Shown here piece after piece: positions 1 to 9,933 of a stretch of 11,071 nucleotides of DNA (the stretch's first letter is position 1; each line of letters opens with the position of its first letter). A program made the translations under genes and the position numbers. Below the pieces are notes generated by a model. That model was not told where the DNA came from, searched no databases, and saw only the letters and a list, made by a program, of their open reading frames with translations. Origin of the DNA: Rhodocyclaceae bacterium (GTDB lineage Bacteria > Pseudomonadota > Gammaproteobacteria > Burkholderiales > Rhodocyclaceae); contig JAUXNZ010000090.1 in assembly GCA_030682595.1 (NCBI GenBank), positions 1 to 11,071 on the forward strand, written 5' to 3'.

Positions 1-768
1 CCGGTGGAAATGGCCAACCCAAACCCGCGCGCGGGGGGGGAAAAGGTGCGGCGCACGGCGTACGCAGCGCAGTTTGACGAGCTATATGGCCCCGGCGCAC
101 TTAGCCAGGTGGGCCCGGCCTTCGAGCGCATCGCCGCAGCCATCGCGGCCTACGAACGGTCCGCGGAATTAGCGCCGTTCAGTTCCCGATATGACGCATT
201 CCTGCGCGGCAAGGCTGCGCTGTCGCCACAGGAATTACGCGGCTTGCAACTTTTCGAGGACGAGAAGAAGGGCAACTGCGCCGCCTGCCACCCCAGTCAG
301 CGCCAGCCGAACGGCGACCTGCCGCTATTCACCGACTTCACCTACGACAACATCGGCGTACCGCGCAACCCCGACAATCCGTTTTACACGCAGGACAAGC
401 GCTTCAACCCGCAGGGGCGGAGGTTCGTGGACAAGGGGCTGGGCGGCTTTGTCAAGAAGCGCGCCGAGGATGGCAAGTTCAAGGTGCCGACGCTGCGCAA
501 CATTGCGCTGACCGCACCCTACATGCACAACGGCTATTTCAAGACCCTGCGCGGCGCCGTGGCGTTCTACAACGACCGTGACGTGCGTCCGGCCTGCAAG
601 GGAGGCGACGCAACCGAAGCCGAGGCGCTCGGACGCGGCTGCTGGCCGCAGCCGGAAATCAGGCGCAATCTGAACAAGGAAGAAATGGGACGCCTCGGAC
701 TGACCGAGCAGGAGATCGACGACATCGTCGCCTTCATGCTGACACTGACCGACGGCTACACGCCGTAG
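1..768 (+). CDS. MauG-type di-heme cytochrome c peroxidase, C-terminal part
   Basis: This is the C-terminal part of a periplasmic di-heme peroxidase of the MauG/bacterial cytochrome c peroxidase family. The reading frame is open to the left edge, so the true start, signal peptide and first CxxCH heme site lie outside the window; the first residues read P-V-E-M-A-N, a conserved stretch in the middle of these proteins. Counting from the Met-Glu start of the codon at base 4, the second heme site CAACH is at residues 92-96 (bases 277-291). A PYMHNG motif follows at 172-177, then a C-terminal segment LGLTEQEIDDIVAFMLTLT. Family members use H2O2 to oxidise a small electron donor or, for MauG and MbnH, a protein tryptophan. 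Fourteen residues after H175, where classical peroxidases have the Met heme ligand, there is Y189, as in MauG. C198 and C213 might form a disulfide. The porin gene follows 73 bases downstream. Family is certain; substrate is unknown. Confidence 0.93.
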   Translation, partial: PVEMANPNPRAGGEKVRRTAYAAQFDELYGPGALSQVGPAFERIAAAIAAYERSAELAPFSSRYDAFLRGKAALSPQELRGLQLFEDEKKGNCAACHPSQRQPNGDLPLFTDFTYDNIGVPRNPDNPFYTQDKRFNPQGRRFVDKGLGGFVKKRAEDGKFKVPTLRNIALTAPYMHNGYFKTLRGAVAFYNDRDVRPACKGGDATEAEALGRGCWPQPEIRRNLNKEEMGRLGLTEQEIDDIVAFMLTLTDGYTP

Positions 769-809
769 CACCACCGCCAGTCTGGTATCGCCGTTAATAA
801 CTTATTTCC

Positions 810-828
810 GATGGGAATTATCATCATC
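810..828 (-). promoter_or_regulatory. possible Fur box before the porin gene
   Basis: Read on the - strand, these 19 bases match the classical Fur consensus (GATAATGATAATCATTATC) at 14 of 19 positions: two GAT(A/G)AT hexamers are clear and the last three bases also fit, with the mismatches at positions 4 and 13-16. The site sits in the only AT-rich stretch of the gap (about 791-830) and ends one base before the porin ribosome binding site AGGGG (830-834), so a bound repressor would block porin expression. I could not place a convincing -35/-10 pair around it. A single imperfect match can arise by chance. Confidence 0.3.
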
Positions 829-841
829 TAGGGGATTTGCC

Positions 842-2176
842 ATGCGGTTCATGCGTTCAGTCACCTGTTTTGTCGTCTTGGCCGCAACGGCAGCGGCGTA
901 CGCGGCGGATGAAGAATCGGTACCCGACTACGCAAGCAACACCGCCATTGGCGACCCGGGCGGGCGGCGTGCCGCGTTGTTCAAGCAGGGCTTGTCCATC
1001 GAGGCGGCCTACAAACTCGACTACCTGAGAAATATGGTCGGGGGTGCCGGCCAGGGCGGCGCCAGCATGCGCAACCTGGACCTCAAACTGCGCGCCGACC
1101 TTGATCGCCTGCTGGGCTTGCCGGGCACCTCGGCCTATCTGCATGTGCTCGACAACCGCGGCGCCGGCATCAACGCACGCCATCTCGGCAGCCTGATGGG
1201 CGTCTCGAACATCGAGGTTGCCGTGCCCACCACGCGGGTCTTCCATGCCTGGGTGCAACAGACTTTTATGGAAGAGCAATGGTCGCTGCTGGCCGGTCTG
1301 TATCCGATCGACTCGGAATTTTCGGTGATGGAATCGGCCAGTGTGCTGCTGCACCCCGCCTATGGCCCGCCGGCCGATCTGGCGCTGACGCGCGGCCCGT
1401 CGATCTTCAACAATTCGGCCTTCGGTCTGCGCCTCAAATGGCAATCGCCCGACCGCACGCGCTACGCCATGGGCGCAATTCTCGACGGCATCCCCGGCGA
1501 CCCGGATCGGCCCAAGGGCACGCACATCCGTTTCGACAAGGGCGACGGCAGCTTCGCCATTGCCGAAATCGGCTGGACGCCCATCGAGTTCGGTCATGTG
1601 TTCGAACCGACCGGCCCGACGCGCATGTTGCAAACCCCGGAACTCCGGGCCCACGAAAAATACGAGGGGCACGGCAAATATGCCGCCGGACTCTGGCGGT
1701 ACAGCAGCAAGGTTGCCGACCAGTTCCAGACCGATGACGCCGGCGATCCGCTCAAAAAACCGTCCTGGGGCGGCTATCTGTTCGGCGAGCGCAGCCTGTT
1801 CGGCATCGGCGCAGAACCTGGGCGCTATCTCACCGGCTTCGCCCGCTACGCCTTCACCGATGGCGCTTCGACACCCATCCGCGCACAGCTCAACCTGGGC
1901 GTCAGCGTGCGCGGCCTGTTGGCCGCCCGCACCGACGACATCCTCGCGCTGGCCTGGACGGAAGGGCGCCTGGCTTCAAAGTATCGCGCGGCGCAGTGGC
2001 GCGACGCTGGCAGCGTAACCACGCGCCACGAAACAGCGGTCGAACTCACCTACCGCGCCGCCCTCACCCCCTGGTTGAGCGTGCAGCCCAACCTGCAATG
2101 GGTCCGCCATCCCGGTGGCGTGGCGGACGCGCCCACCGCACGCCTGGCCGGTTTCCGGCTCGAAATCCAGCTCTGA
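842..2176 (+). CDS. OprB-family outer-membrane porin
   Basis: A 444-residue outer-membrane beta-barrel of the OprB (carbohydrate-selective) porin family, which lets small sugars or other polar solutes cross the outer membrane. Residues 1-21 form a signal peptide (basic start, hydrophobic core, AYA-A cleavage site near 21/22). The barrel starts around residue 45 and shows the family pattern: a conserved strand around residues 130-150 (HAWVQQTFMEEQWSLLAGLY), repeated alternating hydrophobic strands, and Arg/Gly-rich segments. The start at 842 is supported by AGGGG at 830-834, seven bases upstream; a second ATG at 851 would shorten the signal peptide. The last residue is Leu rather than the usual aromatic. 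It lies 73 bases after the peroxidase gene and may be co-transcribed with it or driven by its own Fur-controlled promoter. The transported substrate cannot be told; OprB-like porins outside Pseudomonas are often not sugar-specific. Confidence 0.85.
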   Translation: MRFMRSVTCFVVLAATAAAYAADEESVPDYASNTAIGDPGGRRAALFKQGLSIEAAYKLDYLRNMVGGAGQGGASMRNLDLKLRADLDRLLGLPGTSAYLHVLDNRGAGINARHLGSLMGVSNIEVAVPTTRVFHAWVQQTFMEEQWSLLAGLYPIDSEFSVMESASVLLHPAYGPPADLALTRGPSIFNNSAFGLRLKWQSPDRTRYAMGAILDGIPGDPDRPKGTHIRFDKGDGSFAIAEIGWTPIEFGHVFEPTGPTRMLQTPELRAHEKYEGHGKYAAGLWRYSSKVADQFQTDDAGDPLKKPSWGGYLFGERSLFGIGAEPGRYLTGFARYAFTDGASTPIRAQLNLGVSVRGLLAARTDDILALAWTEGRLASKYRAAQWRDAGSVTTRHETAVELTYRAALTPWLSVQPNLQWVRHPGGVADAPTARLAGFRLEIQL

Positions 2177-2192
2177 AAAAAGTCGGCGCTGG

Positions 2193-3362
2193 CTAGACGG
2201 CGCGGAGTTTTTGCCCGGCCGCCGCCAGCGTCGCTTCGTTCTTGGCGAAGCAAAAACGAATCAAACCGTAATCACTGCCATCGGGCATGAAGGCCGAAAC
2301 GGGGATCACGGCGACGCCCTTCTCGATGGTCAGCCAGCGCGCGAATTCCCTATCGGGCAGGTCGTTGATCTTGTCGTAGCGCGCCAGTTGGAAATAGGTG
2401 CCATCGCTGGGCAGCAGTTCGAAGCGCGAACCCGCGAGCTGCTGGCGGAAGAAATCCCGCTTGGCCCGGTAGAACTCGGCGAGTCCCGCCGCAAAGCCCG
2501 GATCGGCGCGCAAGAAATCGGCGAGTGCCAGTTGCGACGGATGATGGACGGTGAACACGATGAACTGGTGCGCCTTGCGAAATTCGGCCATCAGCGCTGT
2601 CGGTGCCGCGCAGTAGGCGATCTTCCAGCCGGTGATGTGAAAGGTCTTGCCGAAGCTCGACACGACAAAGCTGCGCTCCTTCAGCTCCGGGTAACGCGCC
2701 AGGCTCTCGTGGCGTCCGCCGGTCGGACTGTCGGCGAAGACGATGTGCTCATACACCTCGTCGCCCAGCAGGACGATGTCGGTATTGCGCACCAGAGCGG
2801 CCAGTTGCGCCATGTCGTCCGCCGTCCACACCGTGCCGGTGGGATTGTGCGGCGTGTTCAGGATGATCATGCGCGTCCGGACGTTGATCGCGGCGGCAAC
2901 CGCGGACCAGTCGGGACGGAAAGCCGGAGGACAAAGATTGATCACCCGCGCCGTGCCGCCTTGCAACTCGATTGCCGGCAAATAGCTGTCATACACCGGG
3001 GCGAAGACGATCACCTCGTCGCCCGGCCGCACACAGGCGGTGATGGCGGTGTACAGCGCCTGCGTGGCGCCGGCCGTGACGGTGATCTCGCTCTCGACGT
3101 CGTACTGCGCGCCGTAACAGGCTTCAAGCTTTGCCGCGATGGCTTCGCGCAACGGCAGTGCGCCGGCCATGGGCGGATACTGGTTGGCACCAGTGTTAAC
3201 GCTGGCCATGTGATGCGCGACGCGCTCCAGCAACAGCGGTGGCGGCGAAAAATCGGGAAAACCCTGCGACAGGTTGATCGCCCCATGCTCGGCGGCCAGC
3301 CGCGACATGACGGTAAAAATGGTGGTGCCAACCTGCGGCAGACGGGAAGGCAAGGGATTCAT
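2193..3362 (-). CDS. ybdL: PLP-dependent methionine aminotransferase, YbdL-like
   Basis: A 389-residue cytosolic class I/II aminotransferase (fold type I), close in length and motif order to E. coli YbdL, which prefers methionine, histidine and phenylalanine as amino donors. Visible motifs: the N-terminal NLSQGFPDF segment (30-38) typical of the YbdL/kynurenine aminotransferase branch, NTPHNPTG (169-176) with the cofactor-contacting N173, DEVYEHIVF (201-209) with D201 and Y204 contacting the pyridine ring, SSFGKT (235-240) with the Schiff-base lysine K239, and R369 in LIRFCF, the substrate carboxylate binder. All catalytic residues are present, so the enzyme should be active. The ATG at 3362 is the only sensible start although its upstream region has no strong Shine-Dalgarno. 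The gene converges with the porin gene, 16 bases between stops, and lies 106 bases behind the metal-efflux operon, to which it has no obvious functional link. Exact amino-acid preference cannot be read from the sequence. Confidence 0.92.
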   Translation of the reverse strand: MNPLPSRLPQVGTTIFTVMSRLAAEHGAINLSQGFPDFSPPPLLLERVAHHMASVNTGANQYPPMAGALPLREAIAAKLEACYGAQYDVESEITVTAGATQALYTAITACVRPGDEVIVFAPVYDSYLPAIELQGGTARVINLCPPAFRPDWSAVAAAINVRTRMIILNTPHNPTGTVWTADDMAQLAALVRNTDIVLLGDEVYEHIVFADSPTGGRHESLARYPELKERSFVVSSFGKTFHITGWKIAYCAAPTALMAEFRKAHQFIVFTVHHPSQLALADFLRADPGFAAGLAEFYRAKRDFFRQQLAGSRFELLPSDGTYFQLARYDKINDLPDREFARWLTIEKGVAVIPVSAFMPDGSDYGLIRFCFAKNEATLAAAGQKLRAV

Positions 3363-3468
3363 GGCGATGGCTCGTCTGGTAAATAAAGCGGCACTCTAAA
3401 CCATCGGCCGCGCCTTTGCCGCCTGCCGGAAGCGGAAGCGCCCGCGCCGCGGGAGGACGAGGGCAGTC

Positions 3469-3849
3469 TTACTTCAAACGGAAATTCACCTTGACCTCCG
3501 GTTTGTTCGGCAGCGTCACGGTCACGGCAACGCGAACGCCGACCCCGGCCTTGAAACTGCCTGGCGCGACCAACCGGTTGTCGCCCGCCGGTGCGAGCAT
3601 GGCCGTCGTTTTGTCGCTGCCGGCATGCACGGTGGCCTCCGCCTTCCCGCCGGCGGCGGCAAGCGGCTTGCCGCGCTCGAAGAGATACAGCGTCAGCGTT
3701 TCTGCGCGGACGACCAGTTCATAGGTGACGTCGCCAACTTCGCGCACGATGCCCCCATGTTTGGGGCCGTGATCATGACCGGCGCCGGCAAAGGCGGCCG
3801 GGGCCAGCAGGCAGGCCGAGCAGCACATGGCAAACAATGTCTTTTTCAT
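3469..3849 (-). CDS. small periplasmic HDHG-motif metal-binding protein
   Basis: A 126-residue exported protein with no named family that I recognise. Residues 1-21 form a signal peptide ending AFA-G; the mature N-terminus opens with HDHGPKHGG (25-33), a cluster of three His and one Asp that looks like a metal site. The rest (35-126) is predicted beta-rich, with alternating strands and no membrane segment, resembling a small Ig-like or cupredoxin-sized sandwich. Mature Cys are absent; the three Cys are inside the signal peptide. A strong ribosome binding site (AAGGAG at 3858-3863) precedes the ATG, and the gene starts 17 bases after the pump gene stop, so it is the last gene of the efflux operon. 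I infer a periplasmic metal chaperone or buffer feeding the pump. Proteins with this kind of HxHGxxHGG start occur beside RND metal pumps in other betaproteobacteria, as far as I recall, but I know of no assigned function. Confidence 0.8.
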   Translation of the reverse strand: MKKTLFAMCCSACLLAPAAFAGAGHDHGPKHGGIVREVGDVTYELVVRAETLTLYLFERGKPLAAAGGKAEATVHAGSDKTTAMLAPAGDNRLVAPGSFKAGVGVRVAVTVTLPNKPEVKVNFRLK

Positions 3850-3866
3850 GGTGAGTTCTCCTTTTG

Positions 3867-7028
<3,162 letters not shown>

Positions 7029-7041
7029 TATTTTTCTCCGC

Positions 7042-8610
7042 TCAGTGGGCGTGGCCGTGGCCGATTTTGGCGGTGTTGGCAGCGGCCAGCTTGATCAGGT
7101 AAGCGCCCCGTGAAACCACGCGCTGCCCTGGCTCCAGCCCCTCCACCACCTCGACCCAATCACCCTCGCGGGTGCCCAGCCGTACCGGTCGCCGCTCGAA
7201 GGATTCACCGCCGGTCATGACGAAAACCACGGCAAGGCCATTCTCGTCGAGCACGGCAGAACCGGGAATGGCCAGCGCTGTGCGCGGCGCGGCGACGAAC
7301 ACCTGCGCCTTGGCGGACATGCCGACGAAAAGGCGTGGGTCGGGTTTCTCAAACTCGAACACCACCGGCACGCTGCGCGTGGTCGCATCGACCGCGCCGC
7401 CGATCGCGATCAGACGACCGTTCTTGCCCGCCTCGACCACGAAGGCCTGGTCGATGCCATCGACGCGAAATGCCGTGCCGCTGGGCGCGGTGAGCCGCGC
7501 CACCTCGGATTCGGGCACGCGCAGTTCCAGCCACAGCGCACGACGGTTGACGATGTGGAACAGCAGCGCGCCTTCGGCCGCAAAGGCGCCGGGAGATACG
7601 CGCACATCCGCGAGCGTGCCGGACACCGGCGCGCGCAGCGGTATGCCGCCGCTGCCACCCACCTGGCCGAGCCGCTGGCGCGCGGCGTCGTGATCGGCGC
7701 GCGCCGCGGTTTCGGCCGCGCGTGCCGCGAACAGGCGTTTTTCCGGCACTGCCTCGTCCTTGAACAGGCTTTCCATGCGGGCGCGCTCGCGCTCGGCCTG
7801 CACCAACTCCACCTTCGTTTTGCTGGCGGTTGCCTGCAGCGAGGCGTAGTCGGTGTCGCCGCCCAGGCGCGGCGACAGCCAGGCGAGGAGGTCGCCTTTG
7901 TTCACGGTCTGGCCGAGTTGCGGGAACTTGCCCGCCGGCTGCACCTGCCCCGTCACCGGAGCAGTCAGCAGCGCCTCGCCATCCGGCCGGGCGCGCAGCA
8001 CGCCGGTGGCGGCGACGGCGGGACGCAGCGGTCGCTTCACGGCCTCGGCAGTGGCGAAATCCACCTTCCACTGCTGTTCCTTGGTGAAGCCAATTTCACC
8101 ACTTGCGCCTTCCTCGTGTTCCTCACCTGCTGCATCGGCAGTCTTGCGGTCGGCGTGCACGGTCACCGGCCCGAGTTCGTGGCGCACGGTGAATTCGGCG
8201 GTCGCCACCTCGATGGCGAGTTCGCGCATCCCCGCCTGTTGCGGCAGTGCCACGGGGCGGAAGATACCGGGCTGGCTGGCGGCATCCACGGAAAAAATTT
8301 CATCCGGCTGGCCGTCGCCAGAGAGAATTACCGTCACTTTGCCGGCAGTGACGGCACGAAAATCCGCAAGCCGGGTGAGGTGGGCGGCGAAGGTGGATTT
8401 TTCGCCGACCACCAGGCGCGGAAACTCGACGAAAAGTTCGCTGCGCTCGGTGAAATGGGTGATCTTTTCACCGCCCGGCGGATGCCCCTGTTCGGCTTCG
8501 GCGGCGAGTTTGGCGCCGAAGCCGGGGATGGAGCTCGTGTCACCGCAAGCGGCGAGCAACAAGGCGGCGATCAGGGCCGCCGCCAGTGAGGCATGGTGTG
8601 GAGTCTTCAT
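7042..8610 (-). CDS. czcB: CzcB/CusB-family periplasmic adaptor lipoprotein
   Basis: The membrane-fusion protein that bridges the RND pump and the outer-membrane channel; 522 residues, longer than the usual 380-450. It has a lipoprotein signal with lipobox LAAC and lipidated C22. Next comes an extra beta-rich domain (about 45-152), then an acidic/His linker (153-172, with EEHEEG). The adaptor core follows: lipoyl half 1 (about 212-245), a short coiled-coil hairpin (253-318), lipoyl half 2 (320-350, PLRAPVSGTLADV), beta-barrel (355-430) and membrane-proximal domain (440-510). The protein ends in HGHAH (518-522). The mature N-terminus has no Met in its first 60 residues, unlike CusB, which uses Met to carry Cu(I). 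Its start codon overlaps the czcC stop as ATGA (8607-8610), so translation is probably coupled; AGGA lies some 11 bases upstream. Family sure, metal unknown. Confidence 0.93.
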   Translation of the reverse strand: MKTPHHASLAAALIAALLLAACGDTSSIPGFGAKLAAEAEQGHPPGGEKITHFTERSELFVEFPRLVVGEKSTFAAHLTRLADFRAVTAGKVTVILSGDGQPDEIFSVDAASQPGIFRPVALPQQAGMRELAIEVATAEFTVRHELGPVTVHADRKTADAAGEEHEEGASGEIGFTKEQQWKVDFATAEAVKRPLRPAVAATGVLRARPDGEALLTAPVTGQVQPAGKFPQLGQTVNKGDLLAWLSPRLGGDTDYASLQATASKTKVELVQAERERARMESLFKDEAVPEKRLFAARAAETAARADHDAARQRLGQVGGSGGIPLRAPVSGTLADVRVSPGAFAAEGALLFHIVNRRALWLELRVPESEVARLTAPSGTAFRVDGIDQAFVVEAGKNGRLIAIGGAVDATTRSVPVVFEFEKPDPRLFVGMSAKAQVFVAAPRTALAIPGSAVLDENGLAVVFVMTGGESFERRPVRLGTREGDWVEVVEGLEPGQRVVSRGAYLIKLAAANTAKIGHGHAH

Positions 8611-9830
8611 TTGGGGTGATTTCCTGTCAATTGGTCAAGTTCGATGCGGACTTCGCGCGCTTTCCATTCGAGGGCCAGAGCCGTGGTTTCGGCTTCCAGC
8701 GCGCCCTTGTAGGCATCGAGCAGTTCGAGAATGGTGGATTCGCCGGCGCGGTAGGCGGTTTCGGCGATGCGAACAAGCTCTGCCGAAGGGGTGGCGGCTG
8801 TGCCGCGGAAACGTTCGGCGGCAATGATCAGTTGTGTGAGTTGCCGGTGCAGACCGGCAAGTTCGCCTTCCGCCTGCTGGCGCGCGAGATCCAGCTCCGC
8901 GCGCGCCGCCTGGGCCTGCGCGGCGCTGCGCCGGTCGCCCGCCTGCTGGCGGTCGAAGAGCGGCAGGCTGAGGGCAAGCATGACCAGATTGCCGTTTTCA
9001 CGCAGCGCGCCATCGTCCGCGCGCTTGCCGCCAATGCCGACGGTGAGTTCGGGCAGATTGCGCCGCGCGGCGGCGTTGTCGGCCTGGGCCGCGTCGACGC
9101 GTGCCGCCAGCGCGGAGAGGTCGGGCCGCGCGGCAAGCCTGGCCTGCAAGGCGGGCATGGCAGGCGGCGGCTCCGGCAACAGTCGACCGTCGACACCCTC
9201 AACCACGGTGCGGCCGATCAGCGCGGCCAGCCGGGCGCGGGCGCGCTCCAGATCGGCGTGCGTCTCGGCCAGCCTGGCTTCGGCGCTGCGTTGTTCGCGT
9301 TCCAGGCGGCGGCGGTCATAACCGGCCACCTCGCCAGCGCGGGCGAGCTTGTCTACGACACTCCCGATCACGGCGAAGCGCGCGCTCCACTCGCCGACGG
9401 CGCGCAGTGTTTCCTGCCGGTGCAGCAGGTCATGAAAGGCGCGCCGCAGTTCGACCGCGCGCTCGTTCTTCCGGGCCAGATTGTCCGACTCGCTGGCGCG
9501 GATGCGATGGCGTGCCGCGTCCTCGCGCAAGCCACGGCGCCCGGAGAGGTCGAGCGGTTGCATCAGTTGCCAACTGGTCTCGCGCGTGACGCCGGTCTTG
9601 TCGCGTGTCAGTTCCAGCGTGGGGTTCGCCCAGGTGCCGGCCGCCAGCGCATCCGCCTCGGCTTCGCCGACACGGGCTTGCAGCAGATCGGAAAACTCCG
9701 GGCGCGACAGGCCGAGACGCAGCGCCTCGGCTTCGGTAATACCCGTGCCGGCCTGTGCGCAAGCAGTGCTCAAGCCAAGAAGCAGAGCGGCCAGAGTAAC
9801 TATGGCGCGTGAAAAATGATGGGGATACAT
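8607..9830 (-). CDS. czcC: CzcC/CusC-family outer-membrane efflux channel
   Basis: The TolC-like outer-membrane factor of the metal pump; 407 residues, normal for CzcC. Residues 1-27 form a signal peptide (hydrophobic 9-23, ACAQA-G site). There is a Cys at 24 but no proper lipobox, so it is probably not a lipoprotein. Two outer-membrane efflux repeats follow, about 30-205 and 225-400, each with long Ala/Arg/Glu-rich helices (for example the heptad-like 160-205 and 300-345) and strand segments such as WANPTLELTRD (67-77) and MLALSLPLF. The ATG at 9830 has GAGG at 9837-9840, six to seven bases upstream, and this site lies inside an inverted repeat that could hide it (see the leader entry). It is the first pump gene, 103 bases after the czcI-like gene, and shares its stop with the czcB start. 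Confidence 0.92.
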   Translation of the reverse strand: MYPHHFSRAIVTLAALLLGLSTACAQAGTGITEAEALRLGLSRPEFSDLLQARVGEAEADALAAGTWANPTLELTRDKTGVTRETSWQLMQPLDLSGRRGLREDAARHRIRASESDNLARKNERAVELRRAFHDLLHRQETLRAVGEWSARFAVIGSVVDKLARAGEVAGYDRRRLEREQRSAEARLAETHADLERARARLAALIGRTVVEGVDGRLLPEPPPAMPALQARLAARPDLSALAARVDAAQADNAAARRNLPELTVGIGGKRADDGALRENGNLVMLALSLPLFDRQQAGDRRSAAQAQAARAELDLARQQAEGELAGLHRQLTQLIIAAERFRGTAATPSAELVRIAETAYRAGESTILELLDAYKGALEAETTALALEWKAREVRIELDQLTGNHPK

Positions 9831-9931
9831 CGAAATCCTCGTTCAAACAGATTGGGATTTCGACGGGACGCAGCCGAACCCGATCAAGGGTTCGTGCGTG
9901 GTGCGCTACAAATAAATAAAGCGTCCCGCCG
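9830..9931 (-). promoter_or_regulatory. structured leader of czcC, possible translational switch
   Basis: The gap between the czcI-like gene and czcC carries three inverted repeats in about 100 bases, here given in transcript order. (1) An outer stem: 9931-9921 pairs with 9871-9861, 11 pairs with one G-U. (2) Inside it a hairpin: 9894-9888 with 9881-9875, 7 pairs, 6-base loop; five further pairs (9899-9895 with 9872-9868) are possible but compete with the outer stem. (3) A 9-base perfect repeat: 9863-9855 with 9838-9830, 16-base loop, which covers GG of the Shine-Dalgarno and the A of the czcC ATG. Repeats 1 and 3 share bases 9861-9863, so the full stems exclude each other. The loop of the outer stem holds a U-rich run (9909-9920). 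No U-run follows any stem, so none is a standard intrinsic terminator. It matches no riboswitch class that I recognise. Regulation of pump translation is inference. Confidence 0.5.
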
Positions 9932-9933
9932 AC

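Noticed and set aside
2176..2200. T6 run (on the - strand) after the aminotransferase stop as an intrinsic terminator
   Set aside because: No stem of more than three or four pairs can be drawn directly before the run, and the As belong to the end of the porin gene and the first bases after it.
2115..3386. A 423-codon open frame on the + strand opposite the aminotransferase
   Set aside because: It begins inside the porin gene in another frame and has the Gly/Asp/His/Arg bias of antisense frames; the aminotransferase on the - strand has all catalytic motifs.
3441..3453. Short GC hairpin after the HDHG gene as an intrinsic terminator
   Set aside because: Only five pairs with a three-base loop and no U-run after it in the transcript; chance is likely in such GC-rich DNA.
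8586..9812. A 408-codon open frame on the + strand opposite czcC
   Set aside because: Composition (Gln, Arg, Gly, Ala) and exact overlap with czcC mark it as an antisense shadow. No ribosome binding site or family similarity was seen.
9842..9889. A short upstream open frame in the czcC leader, starting TTG and ending TGA just before the Shine-Dalgarno
   Set aside because: The TTG has no ribosome binding site and the 14-codon frame shows no run of regulatory codons; kept only as a remote option for leader-peptide control.
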